This document shows, piece by piece, positions 30,969 through 41,959 of a DNA stretch of 41,959 nucleotides. Origin of the DNA: Basidiobolus meristosporus CBS 931.73 (taxonomy: Eukaryota > Basidiobolomycota > Basidiobolomycetes > Basidiobolales > Basidiobolaceae); the NCBI GenBank assembly GCA_002104905.1, contig MCFE01000725.1, positions 1 through 41,959 of the forward strand, read 5' to 3'. Within the stretch, counting starts at the first letter, position 1, and every line of letters starts with the position of its first letter. A program made the position numbers and the translations under genes. The notes under the pieces were generated by a model, which worked only from the letters and a program-made list of their open reading frames with translations, did no database searches and had not been told where the DNA came from.

Positions 30969-33678
30969 CCCTACGGTCCATGCTCAGCTAAGCTCCCCAG
31001 ACAACATCAGTCAGTGTGTAGAACAACCAGAGGGGCCAGCAGGCTCCATTCATGGCAAAAAAAATCTTGGATGATTGTAAACACCAGTGGATTGATTGAT
31101 CTCCTACAGATGGTGAAATGCGATGAAATCTCACCAGGAATTTGTAAACAAAAAATCCGAATGGTAGCTTAGTTCAGGTACGGACCATCATCCCACCCAT
31201 GTTTAGCACATCAGAGGGGGCAAAAATGTGGCCTGATTGTTCGCATGATGCGATGCAACTGTTCTGATCCATGGCAACCCTTATTGTCCATCCAACACTT
31301 CATAAAATCCGAAAGTAACTTCGGATTAGCTCCGATGGATAACCAGTGGAGCGGTAGAGCCAACATTCCCTAGGACCCCACCCCCGATTAGCAATATGTC
31401 GTGATTTTGCCCCGGGCTCAGGAAAGGGCGGGAAGACAATGGTAGGGTCTGTGGTGCTGTGGGTGTGGGTGTGGGTGGGATTCGCTCAACACCGAAGAAG
31501 TATTTTCGAGAATGGCGGCGGCCAGCAGGAGGAGTCCACCGACATTGTTGGCTGCCGGTGCTTTTCCGTTCACAATTCCCGTCACTTGAACCATTCCGAC
31601 GCCATAAGGAGTGATCGTATGAGCATGTGTACGGATTCTAGAGCCCCAAAACATCCCACTAAATCCCTTCATTTATGCATGCCAATCATCCCTTTGGATT
31701 TCCTCATCGGTGCGCGGTTCAGTTCCGAGGCTAGCTAGCCATCGGTACTGCCGCACCCCAGGAGCAGCCCCAAATGGCTCTGTGGCAATCCAGGATGGTA
31801 CTCATGCCCAACCACTTCTATCGCTCAAGGGGTTCCGTTCTTGCATGAACACGACGCATTCCCTCCAACCGGGCTGACAACAAACTTTTACATCTACGCA
31901 GCCACGGATTCCTCGATCCAGCGTAACGCACCTATCCGTTGGCCTTTGGTACTACCCTGGGCCTTCAACTTGCGAACAACATCTCCATAGGCACTTAGAT
32001 GAGCTGAGCCCATGGGCCGGCTACGTTTCTTATCGAATTCAGTCCACTGAGGATCCATTCCACGTGGGAATCCGATTGGTGTGCAGCCTTGAGATCCCCC
32101 AAATTTCTTCCCAACCTCCAGGGTCGAGCCTACCATGTCGATAGCGACTCGTCAACCGTGTGGCCTCGTTGACCCCTGTCCAAATCGGGAACGAGAACCG
32201 ACTCGAAGATAAGATTTCGACGATTTCCCTAAGCTGTCCTGAAGCCATCGAGCCTGCCCCCCCAACCCGCCGAAAACTGTGGGTGCAGGTAACCCCAGAG
32301 AAATATGGAAGATAGTGCCCAGGCAACTCTTGGCTCAGCGCCATGTGCGTGCCATGCGATCGAAATCTTACAACAAAGAAGGTGTCGGCGGGATCAGCCC
32401 CGCGGTGGTTGGACACCATGTCCCCCGGACAGCGCGCTGTGCTGGTGCTGGTAAAACAGGAGCAAAGAGTCACACCCTGGGATGGAGGAAGGATCGGGGA
32501 GACGCGCAACTCTAAACATGTACATTGGTGCGCCATTTATCGCTACATGATCCCACCCAAGGCAAGATGGCACCAGAGATCCCCGCCTCCGGTCCATCGT
32601 TCCGTCCGGATTTGGACTGCGGGCCGGGCGATGTGATTGGATGGGCTAATTTGCGTTAAGTGTGATGGAGAAAGCATCCCCTCTAGCCATGCTACGGTGC
32701 TCCAACATGGTCCGGTGCCCACCAGAACACGGTGTGCGACCCTCCCGGCTGGCTGGTAGACACCCTCGCAGCAGAGCCACGCCCCTATACCGGCACCCGG
32801 CAATCGAGGCACGAACCTAACGCTCCTTGTCGCACTTTACCACACAACCGACCCAAGTCGGATGTTGATCCAAGTCACAGAACGGTTGACATGCGGGCCA
32901 CAAACGCGGCCGGCCAATCAGCGTGGCCCGGTGGATTCCAATCTTGGATTGGATTAATAATCGTCAAGCTCAGATAACTCCTACCCGGTAGACCATATAC
33001 CAACACGGACTGGCCAATGTCGTCGGTGCGAGGGATCCATATCGAGCCGGCAGATGCATCTCCCACCTGTCTAGAATACACCATATGAAAAGAACCTTGC
33101 TCCTGCTATCTGGATGCCCATCAATGCCTCCGAGGGAATCCCATTAGCCTCGGCTCTGGCCAATGAGCTTGCGGTCCTGGATGGAGGGACCGCATTGGAT
33201 GCGAGCGCAGAGGGCCAGCGGTGGAAAATTCTTTGGAGCCCGCGCAGGGAGCATGATTTTCCGCCACACCACTGGATCAACCCAACTCCCGGGTAAAGGT
33301 GGACCCAGGCACAGATTCCTGATCCACGATATAAAGTTTCCAAACCAACCACACTCGCCCAATATGTACTCGGTGGGATACCTTTTCGCAGGTAATTGAG
33401 GTGTGCGGTGAAGCAACTTTCCATACCGAGCCTTCCACGACAAATATGGATGTGGCTAGGCCATATTTGAGCAGGTGGATGGGGAGATTGCTCATTCCTG
33501 GTTAAGCCAGATGCCCCCTTTGGCGGTCGTAGATGATGCGCTCACCCAGTCCATGCAAACCGTAAATCGTGGTCGACTGATACATCAGATCGAAGCGGGC
33601 GTTTTCGCAGCTTGGCCTTCCAGGCCTTGCCCTAGAAGGGGGAATCCCTTAGCTGGCCCGTTTCGAGCTCCTCCAACA
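30969..33678. other. GC-richer, CpG-normal block without a supportable gene
   Basis: Many short frames overlap on both strands, as expected from base composition. None carries a motif I know. The most protein-like is 31894-32136 on the minus strand (80 residues, with an MDPQWTEFDKKRS stretch and an ending ALRWIEESVAA), which could be the last exon of an unknown or dead gene. A short GTGGGT-rich run lies at 31448-31476. No transposon similarity to the rest of the window is seen. Confidence 0.45.
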
Positions 33679-33684
33679 TATAAA
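33679..33684 (+). promoter_or_regulatory. TATA box candidate of the HPP gene
   Basis: TATAAA lies 50 bases before the chosen ATG. An upstream out-of-frame ATG overlaps it at 33684. A transcript starting about 30 bases downstream of the TATA box would not include that ATG. Confidence 0.45.
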
Positions 33685-33733
33685 TGGACGGGTGCTGCTT
33701 CCAGGATGGGAGCAATTCGAACCATTCCACATC

Positions 33734-34565
33734 ATGGGTTTTTTCGGCACCTACATCGGCAAGCTAAAGAAATATGAGAGGGTGGCGTTCCCTCCCATGC
33801 CGCCGTACTCGCACCTTTTCTCCTCGTGGGCGGCCACCTTCACCGGCATCGCCATCACCGGCCTGTTGACCTGGAACGCCAAGATCTTCAGCCACTTCGA
33901 CGGGGCCCCAGTGCTTATCGGCTCCTGGGGTGCTAGTTCAGTGCTGATGTATGTAGCACTGGACAGTCCTCTCGGACAGCCCTACAACGCACGTAAGAGA
34001 AGCCCGAACCTCCTTTGACTCCCCGCCTCGTTTCCCTAACCTTCTGCTTCCTGTAGTTGTCGGTGGCACCATCTCAGCGTTTGTCGGAGTCACCATCGGA
34101 AAGATCTTCAACGCCGGCTGTTCCGAGGACATGTGCTACCTGTGGCTGCAGGCTGCGCTCGCTGTGTCGCTGGCCATCGTGTGCATGATGGTCACCCGGA
34201 GCGTTCATCCCCCTGGTGCCGCCACCGCCCTGATCACGATCACCGCTGGACAGCATATTCGTGAGGTGGGGTACTTCTTCATCATCTCGCCTGTCCTCAT
34301 CGGCACCCTCATCCTGATCATAGTGGCCGTCTTGTTCGACAACGTGTTCCGGAAGTACCCAAGGTACTGGATGTACAACTGGCCCAAGAGCACCAAGGAG
34401 CTCATCCTACCGGCCCAGACCCCCAAGAAGCCCCAGGAAACCCAGGTCGCAATGGTCGAAGGGCCCGTTCCCACCGCTTCCGACCTGAGCGCCCAGCTGG
34501 AAGCAGCCCATCAGAGAATCCAGGAACTGGAAGCCAAGCTCACCGCACTCGAGGGCCCTGCGTAG
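33734..34565 (+). CDS. HPP-family integral membrane protein, one intron
   Basis: Exons 33734-33992 and 34057-34565 give 255 residues. The intron (33993-34056, 64 bases) has GTAAGA, a CCCTAAC branch site and CTGTAG. Joined, the frame is open and reads SPLGQPYNALVGG across the splice. The HPP family is named for the motif seen here at residues 137-139 (SVHPPGAATALI). Also conserved are GSWGASSVL (63-71) and DSPLGQP (77-83). Four to five membrane segments are predicted (about 29-52, 58-76, 87-104, 116-133, 159-181). After them comes a soluble tail with a coiled-coil-like end (LEAAHQRIQELEAKLTALEG), an addition to the core domain. The molecular role of fungal HPP proteins is largely unknown; plant and cyanobacterial relatives include nitrite transporters. 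It is the only intact host-type gene in the window. Confidence 0.9.
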
Positions 34566-37500
34566 ATGCCAGGACTCCCGGAGCAGCCAGACAACCCCCG
34601 TCAACCGATTTCTCCCATTACATCATCCGGCGGGTGGATTCCCATCCCCGGGTCTTAGATTCCCATAGCCATAGATTCAACTTGTTGAGAAATCCCCATC
34701 ATACCCGTATCATATACCTTATCTATTTAATGATTTAATTGGTGTGTTCTATATATAAACCTCGGTCCACCATCAAGAGGGTTGGCGTATCAGCGACGTG
34801 TTTTGTTGTGCACCTGCCTATCATGGGGGTGGAAGCAGTCCCCTCAGGATCACCGACGGGTTGCGATCACAGGGAGAACGCTGTCCAACCAGGCCACGGA
34901 GCGTTGGCTCACTGCATGCTCCCAATGACAGCGCGTATTTGCTGGTCGTCAGCACCGTCTGTGTGGAGCCCACCACGGATGGGCAGGATTTCTGCAAAGC
35001 CGGTGAAGTGCGTTGGGGCTTGGGGCCCACTGATCCCCGGCATGCTGCAGTCAGGGTCGGCAATGCCGTTGGACCAGGATTGGCGCCGCTGGGGGTGTCA
35101 GCAGCGGTAACCACGGTGAGCTCGACGTCGAGGTTGGAGAAATGGTGTGCATGTGTACGCTTCTCCAGCCGCCATCGCAGGAAACTTCTTTGTTGACTTT
35201 AGCGGGAATCGCCCCATTCCCTTGTGGATACAGAAATAGCATGGCCAGCTCTGGACTGCCACAGGGCAAGCATCATAAGGTTGCTTCCGGTCTTGGGACA
35301 TACCGAAGAGGCAAATGAACGACGATTGGTGTGGTCGAAAGGAGAAAGTTTCAGTCGACCATTAGTCCAATGCGGTAATGGTCAGTAGAGATCTGGATGG
35401 ACCAGAATCTAGCTCGGAATCACTGATATTACTTATAGAAGATTGAGTATTGCCACTTTCGGTCAATCCGATTTTAAGCACTCTCCAGCAACCAATGGAC
35501 ACCCCATGAATACCCCGAATAGCCAGCCATCTGCAGTCGGATTGGCAGGCAGAGGGATTTGTGGAGATTTTCAGCAACTATGGCTCAAGCTAGTCGATGA
35601 ATAAGACCCGTTCATTCCACCCCCTACGACTTGTCTACAGCAGAGGATGCTGTCCATGGAAGCACAGCAACCGGCATTCCAGATCCGCTCAGGTGCTGTT
35701 TTCCCTGGCTTCTGGGGAATCGGTTCCTCTTTTAGATGGCACATGCCCCGACTGAATGGATCGCCGGTGCGCACCTGCGTCTACACGCTTTTATTTGGCC
35801 ATAGCTTCATCCCTTACTGGCGCCATCTACTCGTACGGCTGTTCCCAAATACCGAGCAGGAGATGGGATTGGTGTCACACACGCTTGGGTGCCATTCTCG
35901 AGCCCGCTAACTGCAACTAGCGCTGGGCCCTCCGTCACACGTCGGCGGACTCGCAAGATTTGCATTTGCCCCTCCGCCTGCCTCGATGACTATCTGGGGG
36001 GATCACACGTTTGGCACACATATTACAGCGTCTACTCAGGACGAACGCGTGTTGCGCCTTGTCTTGTCGACCGCAACCAACTGACCCAACCAACCTCGTG
36101 AAGCTATTCCGGAGGATCCCGAATGGCCCCCTGCCATGCTGCATGCAAGGTTTGGATACAAACATCGAAGATTACGATCTTTTCCTTGATTTCACGGCCC
36201 CGTCACTGAATCCGGTGTCAACCACCCGGCCGCCCAGGGATTGGTGAGGATAGCATCATTGGCTCTACATCAGGGCTTGAGATGATCGTGTGTCACCATA
36301 GGTCGTGCTTAGGTTGAACTTCCGCTGGCCCTTAAGGGAGATCCGATCTCCCCTAGTCGGGATCTGGTTGATGGGATTTGTCACTCTACTTCTGGTTAAA
36401 TCCGATCCCCCCTATCAGTGGAAACCAGGCTTCCGCCTCTAACTGGTCTCGTGATTGAGTTTGCCCTCGACACGCTTCCTATGTTTGTGCTTATAGTTGT
36501 GAGAATTTGAAGGCCCACCCAGTTCCCGGCTATATCACGTGACGTGGTACCGGTGATCTCCCACCAAGCTGGACGACATAGGATGCATGCACTCCAGACG
36601 CTTTTCCCTAGCATCCGTGCCATAGTTCTGCGGGTACTACCCAAAGCCCCCCTACAACGGGAACGGGGTCCAAGTACATGCATGCCGCCGTGACCACTAA
36701 AGAGTGCTGTTGCAAGGAAGGTCACTTGCCGATTTGGGCCAAATGCACCGAGGTGATCAGAGTGCAAGCACCGCCGATTCCAATCCCAAATTAGTCCAAC
36801 GATTTCGCGTCATATTTGGCGGATTGCCCTGAGGGTTATTTCTAAACATATTTTTGATAATCCATCCGAAGCACTCTGAGCTAGTCTCAAGATGTACATA
36901 CGTTATTCTGAAAAGGTTTTATATGGAAGGATGCGAACCAGTAGCTACTCTGGCACAAGATACTCCAGCTTCGTTGAGATCGGTCTCATCGCATTCCTGC
37001 GGATTCCCAGCCAAGTTGCCATGTTTGTTGTCGGCATTGCGCCAATCAGTTGCTCAAATGGGAATGCGCTGTTCCATTCACTGATCCACCGTGGCATTCC
37101 GTAACCATACCTTGCCACTGAATGCCTACTACCAGATGCCATAGGCATCAGAGTACGTTTCCAATGGGACCCCTGTGCTTTACCGCGGGCAGGGGGAGGT
37201 CGCGTGAGGGCCCATCCTGAATCCATCTGACCACAACAATGGGGCGGCGTTTAGTCTTCACCAGCAGGGAATCCCTGAAAGCCTGGTAATGAGCGGGCAG
37301 TCAGAGAGTCGAACGGCCCACGATCTTTTGTGTTAGTGTTGAGAACCCCCGGTTGGATGTGCGCAGTGTCACCACATGTTCTTCAGAAAAGCATGGGCGG
37401 TGGTTGTTTATAAACATATCCAGAGAGAGATGGCGGAGACATGGGATGCTGCTGGTAGAGAGGGAATTTTTACCCGAGGTGGTCGACTATGTCCTGTAGA

Positions 37501-38846
37501 ATTCTATAGAATGTTGGATTATCTTGCCACAAGATTGGAACCCGGGATTCGTCCTGAACCAATCGGCACTCAGGGATTTGCCCTCGATGCGCGAGCATAA
37601 CTGCTGAAAGATCAATCATCAACTAGGTTTAGGATCGACATTGTGCAGGGGATTTGGAAAATTGGATTCACTCAGCACTCCTAGACGACAATGGCCCTGA
37701 CCGGATATGTGTGTGGGCTTTTATTCGTGAATTATGCTGTATACGGAACTATCCACAGGTTAATATGCCACCGCATCCTATCCGATTCAATCCAGAATAC
37801 TCTGCCTGGTTGCGCTTCATCTACTGCAGACTGGAATTCTACTTTCTACCAATTTGCATTCTACTAAACCAAAGCCAACCTTGGTTACGAGTTAGCTCCG
37901 GGCGCTCGATGTGTCATCATAAAGCAAATCCTTCAATATAGTATCACTTGACGTCCTTGCTTCTCGCCTTGTTTATCGCCAGCCCACTGATGGAACTCCA
38001 ATATACAAACCAGATCCGCCTTCACCATAGCAATCGCCGCTGAAGCTTAAAATGCTTGCAGGGATGCATGCTCCAGAGATACGACCGCCTGCCTTCCCAG
38101 ATGCAAGAGAGACCAAACCAGTAACTTGGCTTGTATAAGCGATGGTAACTCTTGCCGAGATAGATGTCCTTAGATCTTCAAGGCTCAGTGGTGATCGGAT
38201 ACCATTAGCACAACGGATTCCCAAATAAACTAAAACTCCGTGTGGGCACTTTCCCTACTCTCGATCTCTCACCAATTGCTATTGACTTCAACATGACTGG
38301 GCTAAATCTTGACCACTAAAATGCACGTGTAAGTCTCGTTGCTTGGTGGAGCACACATATCCCCAACTCTATCAATCCACTGTGACGACCAGTATCCATA
38401 CTTCCATATACTTTACCAATGGCTGTTTTCTCCGTCAAAGCTTGCACCTTCCACGCGTGGGGTACGCTCGGATGGCGCCGGAACGATCAATTTTCTCGCA
38501 CAGTATTAGTAGCGACAATATGCCTGCTGCACCAACTACGGTGGCATTTTCGTTATTCCCACAACATGATTCGCTCCTTAATTGTTAAGACCGATCACCG
38601 GCTCAGGCATCTGGTTGATCAAAGTTGTCCCAATGTTGAATAGCATAGTCTGATAATTACCAAAATTCAATTTCGCAGTAAGCTGTGTTTTAATTTGCAT
38701 TTAATCGTGATATAATAGGCTCCCCTCTTCCTGTTGCCTGATTAGCTGCACTTTTGATCTACCATCATTCACTACAAATATATTAGATGGCACCTTGGCC
38801 AGCTTTTTATTTTGCCTGTGACAGTCAAACAAACTAGGTGTATGGT
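34566..38846. other. GC-richer block downstream of the HPP gene, no supportable gene
   Basis: The first 180 bases are the likely 3' region of the HPP gene, with an AT-rich stretch around 34720-34760. Further on there are many overlapping short frames on both strands, none with recognisable domains; the frames at 37376-37600 (plus) and 36396-36767 (minus) are the longest clean ones. CpG is common, unlike in the retroelements. Towards 38700 the sequence becomes AT-rich again. It may be relict unique sequence. Confidence 0.4.
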
Positions 38847-39054
38847 GCTACAAGAAAGTGATCTTTGAGATATTGTTACAGGAGAAGAAAGCCCTCCTAA
38901 AGGTTCAGAAGAAAGTACAAAGTGCCTTTAACTGCATCTACCTTAATGTTGAAGACAAATTACTGATTTAATGCTTAAGAGCACAGATGGCAACAAATGC
39001 CTGGAAGACATTAGCAGACACCTACCAGTCATGCTCAGCTGCCAATAAATGTAT
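38847..39054 (+). pseudogene. Copia gag fragment
   Basis: It matches the gag stretch at 15610-15840 (e.g. 'acacctaccagtcatgctcagctgc') with deletions and stops. It is bounded on the right by an LTR piece in the opposite orientation. Confidence 0.8.
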
Positions 39055-39367
39055 GGTGAGAGTATTTCAAGTAAATCCTGCCAAGGAGTTTGGTCAGTAT
39101 TCTCTAAGATTTATAGGTAATGATCTGAGTGACCAAGTAGGTAAATATTCCGGTGGTATTACAGATTCTTGTATCACTGCCACTTGACTAAATGCTCTGA
39201 CTGAGAAGTTCTTGCTGAAAGAATCTTGGAGATATTGGAAGTGATTAGAAGAATAGATAGATTATGTGGTTTTCATTCAATGATTTATTGGATGTAGAAG
39301 TAGTGTTTATACTTTTACATGGTTTGGGCAGAGCAAACACATAAAATCGATCAAGGAAGGTCCCAAG
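39055..39367 (-). repeat. Scrambled copia LTR pieces, minus orientation
   Basis: 39055-39172 is the inner part and end of an LTR. 39173-39212 matches the copia 3' internal edge (ccacttgactaaatg, the polypurine/stop region). 39217-39367 is the outer part of another LTR (tcttggagatattggaagtg to caaggaaggtcccaag). These are broken remains of one or two minus-strand copies. Confidence 0.7.
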
Positions 39368-39667
39368 TGTTGTAAGAATATGTGATTCCACCTAAATACT
39401 AGCCTGGCTTAGTCACTTAGATCATTACCTAATATTCTTAGAGAGTACTGACCAAATTCCTTGCTGGGATTTACTTAGAATATATTGAACAGAATATCAG
39501 ATACCCATAGCATGAAAATTCTCAGAGTTATCCAAACAGCCCCAAACTTTGCACATATGATCTTGGGACCTTCCTAAACCTATACTTTGTGTATTTTGCT
39601 AAGACCATGTAAAAGTATAAATGCTACATTTAGATTCAGTAAATCATTATGTGAAAACCACCTATAC
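39368..39667 (+). repeat. Copia LTR, plus orientation, 3' end lost
   Basis: It begins TGTTGTAAGAATATG and follows the LTR to gtgaaaaccacct, about 50 bases short of the normal end. It is followed after 15 bases by a second, complete LTR. Confidence 0.8.
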
Positions 39668-39682
39668 TCCAACAGCACCTAA

Positions 39683-40031
39683 TGTTGTAAAAATTTGTAA
39701 TTCCACCTAAATACTCACCTAGCTTAGTCACTTAAATCATTACCCTCAAACTCTAGAGAATACTGACCAAATTCCTTGTTGGGATTTACTTAGAATACTT
39801 TCACCAAAATACCAGGTACCCAGAACATGAGAATTCTCAAAGTTGTCCAAACAGCCCCAAACTTTGCACACATGTTCTTGGGACCTTCCTTAACTGATTT
39901 TATGTGCTTATAATACCAAGACCGGGTAAAAGTATAAATACTACTTTTACATTCAATAAATCATTAAGTGAAAACCACATAATCTACTAGTTCTCCCAAT
40001 CACTTCCAATATTTCCAAGACTCATACAACA
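39683..40031 (+). repeat. 5' LTR of the telomere-abutting copia element
   Basis: 349 bases, TGTTGTAAAAATTTG...CATACAACA. It is followed at 40032 by the primer-site motif and the gag ATG at 40036. Confidence 0.95.
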
Positions 40032-40035
40032 GGCT

Positions 40036-41745
40036 ATGAGCCCCAAGATGACACTCTCTGCAATGTCTACTACTGCTATTACTGGAATTTTTCCCTCTGC
40101 TGAAAAGTTGGATGGATCTAACTACCTGTTGTAAGAGTCTTGGAGATATTGGAAGTGATTTGGAGAACAAGTAGATTATGTGGTTTTCACTTAATGATTT
40201 ATTGAATGTAAAAGTAGTATTTATACTTTTACATGGTCTTGGCATTACAAGCACATAAAATAGGTTAAGGAAGGTCCCAAGAACATGTGTGCAAAGTGTG
40301 GGGCTGTTTGGACAACTTTGAGAATTTTCATGTTCTGGGTACCTGGTATTTTGGTGAAAATATTCTAAGTAAATCCCAACAAGGAATTTGGTCAGTATTC
40401 TCTAGGATATGAAGGTGATGATCTAAGTGACTATGTTAGGTGAATATTTAGGTGGAAATACAAATTTTTACAACACTACCAAGTGTGGAAGGTGAAGATG
40501 AAGATGCTGCTACAACAAAGAGGCCTTTGGGATATTGTCATGGGAGAAGAATGCCCTCCTAAAAATGTGGGAGAGGAAGCCTTTAAGTACCAGAAGAAAT
40601 AACAAAGTGCCTTTAACTGCATTTGCTTTAATGTCAAGGACATATTGCTAATTCAATGCTCAAGAGCAAAAACAGCAAAGAATGCCTGGAAGGCATTAGA
40701 AGACACCTACCAGTCATATTCAGCTGCTAAGAAAATGAATCTGAGAAAAGATTCTTTACTACAAAGATGCTGCCAGGAGAAGATATGAAAATCTAATTAA
40801 CAGAATTACCCTGCTGGTAGATGAGATGGAACCTGTGGGCATACCAACTACTGATGAGGATGTGATAGTTACCATCCTGAACAGCCTGACAGACAGGTTT
40901 CAGGGCCTTGTATCAGCCCTAGAGTCCAGAACTGAAGATTTTACCTTAAATTACATATATGGAAGGCTCCTGGATGAAGAATGAAGAAAATCAGGCTCCA
41001 ATAAGAAGGAAGAAGAAAATGCCTTAATAAGCAATGATAACCAACAAAGGAGGTACCCAAGACCCTACAAAGGCAACAGCAACCTATTTTGCAACTACTG
41101 CAAAAGGAAAGGACACACATCAGACCGGTGTTTCAAAAAGAGAGATTATCAGCAAAAGAAGCCTGAATATGGAAATGCTGCAACAACTGAAGATAGACTA
41201 TTCATATCTGCACTAAATATGACCACAAACAAGGATTCTCAGACGTGGTATATTGACTCTGGAGCTTCTCAACACTTTACACACCAAAAAGAACTTTTTA
41301 CCCAATATCAAGAAATTCCAATTAAGAAGGTTTTCATGGGTGACAATAGAACACTTAATGCAGTGGGAGAAGGAACTATCCTAGTAAACCTTAGAAGCAG
41401 TAAAGGAAGCCATACACTGACCTTTAAAGAAGTACTCTATGTACCAGAAATAGCCAAGAACCTACTCTCTGTAAGCAAGGCCACAGCAGAAGGACTCGGT
41501 TTCAGTTTTGACAATTCTGGATGCAGGATCACTGATCAAAATGGTGCCCATATTGCTTTGGGCATCAGAGATCAGAATCTATACCAGTTGACTTATATTC
41601 CATCATATATGGAAGCCAATATAAGTAACTTAAATCAAGAAACACCAATGCTTTGGCACAGGAGATTTGGACACATCAATTTTGATTATTTGCGCAAAAT
41701 GATCAAAGATCAGCTAATTTCTGGAGTGAAAATTGATCCCCCAGC
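40036..41745 (+). pseudogene. Copia gag-protease-integrase fragment at the telomere
   Basis: Gag starts at 40036 (MSPKMTLSAM), is interrupted at 40127 by a solo LTR and resumes at 40476. A TAA near 40600 and small deletions near 40745-40800 break the N-terminal part; a TGA near 40984 precedes a clean stretch to the end. That stretch has a complete CCHC knuckle (41090-41131: CNYC, then H and C at standard spacing) and, in the same frame, an intact protease site YIDSGASQHF near 41250. Gag and protease are therefore fused in one frame. The integrase zinc region starts (LWHRRFGH) but is cut by the telomere before its two Cys. Confidence 0.92.
40127..40475 (-). mobile_element. Solo copia LTR in gag with perfect target duplication
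   Basis: 349 bases, TGTTGTAAGAGTCTTGG...TTTTTACAACA, flanked by CTACC on both sides (40122-40126, 40476-40480). Without it the gag codons for SNYQVW are continuous. It is a clean LTR-LTR recombination product of a second copia insertion. Confidence 0.95.
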
Positions 41746-41959
41746 TTAGGGTTAGGGTTAGGGTTAGGGTTAGGGTTAGGGTTAGGGTTAGGGTTAGGGT
41801 TAGGGTTAGGGTTAGGGTTAGGGTTAGGGTTAGGGTTAGGGTTAGGGTTAGGGTTAGGTTAGGGTTAGGGTTAGGTTAGGGTTAGGGTTAGGGTTAGGGT
41901 TAGGGTTAGGGTTAGGGTTAGGGTTAGGGTTAGGGTTAGGGTTAGGGTTAGGTTAGGGT
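41746..41959 (+). repeat. Telomere repeat array (TTAGGG)n
   Basis: 214 bases of TTAGGG tandem repeats, G-rich strand towards the window end, with three one-base-short TTAGG units (near 41855, 41873 and 41950). This is a chromosome terminus with no subtelomeric spacer between the array and the copia element. Confidence 0.98.

Larger units (their letters stand above)
39683..41745 (+). mobile_element. Telomere-abutting Ty1/copia element, truncated by the chromosome end
   Basis: It has a complete 5' LTR, primer site and gag (with a solo LTR inside), then protease and the GAG-pre-integrase region up to ...KIDPPA. Copia sequence stops at cccccagc (41745) and TTAGGG repeats begin at the next base. 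The rest of pol and the 3' LTR are absent. Confidence 0.93.

Noticed and set aside
31448-31476. GTGGGT-rich run as an internal telomere-like repeat
   Set aside because: It is too short and does not match TTAGGG; it is a simple low-complexity stretch.
30969-38846. Dozens of overlapping 60-165 residue ORFs on both strands
   Set aside because: They overlap in several frames, lack recognisable motifs and are expected at this GC content. I report only the HPP gene and one possible exon.
1-41959. tRNA, rRNA or CRISPR features
   Set aside because: No tRNA-like cloverleaf, rRNA stretch or spaced repeat array was seen. The initiator-tRNA-like motif is a short primer site next to LTRs, not a gene.

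Overview
This is a chromosome end. The last 214 bases are a TTAGGG telomere array. The rest is an AT-rich, repeat-packed subtelomere surrounding one GC-richer block of about 8 kb. The telomere repeat, a 64-base spliceosomal intron with a CTAAC branch-point match, an HPP-family membrane protein gene, Ty1/copia and chromodomain Ty3/gypsy retrotransposons and a PIF/Harbinger-like transposon all point to a filamentous fungus. I cannot name the species. The retroelements are strongly CpG-poor, as expected for repeats that were cytosine-methylated and lost CpG by deamination. The GC-richer block has ordinary CpG.

Layout. 1-9.0 kb: old repeats, namely a palindromic MITE cut by the window start, decayed LTRs of the large gypsy family (here LTR-A), a small internally deleted gypsy element with two 369-base LTRs (3116-6259, minus), an LTR-B copy and a very old copia-type LTR. 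9.05-15.4 kb: another palindromic MITE, then a minus-strand copia element. A solo LTR of the same copia family sits inside its reverse transcriptase, and that LTR holds a complete 734-base palindromic MITE. 15.4-30.5 kb: a plus-strand copia element, head to head with the first, split by a 10.7-kb insertion (18184-28884) with a perfect GCTAT target duplication. The insertion is bounded by LTR-B copies and holds a minus-strand chromodomain gypsy element. Its 3' LTR was entered by a 3442-base Harbinger-like transposon, and its integrase/chromodomain junction by a solo LTR-A.

31-38.8 kb: GC-richer sequence with one gene I can support, an HPP integral membrane protein (33734-34565, one intron). 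38.8-41.7 kb: scrambled copia pieces, then a copia element with an intact 5' LTR and a solo LTR in gag. It is cut inside its integrase region and joined directly to the telomere repeats.

How the parts relate. The Harbinger-like element has an intact DDE transposase on one strand and a second, divergently transcribed ORF broken by two in-frame TGA codons. Its ends match those of the palindromic MITEs, and both leave 3-base AAT/ATT duplications, so its transposase is the likely mobiliser of the MITEs. All better-preserved copia copies carry a putative primer-binding site matching the anticodon arm of initiator tRNA-Met, placed so that the gag ATG lies inside it, as in half-tRNA-primed elements such as Ty5 and Drosophila copia. 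No retroelement here looks intact; the Harbinger transposase is the only full-length uninterrupted mobile-element gene.
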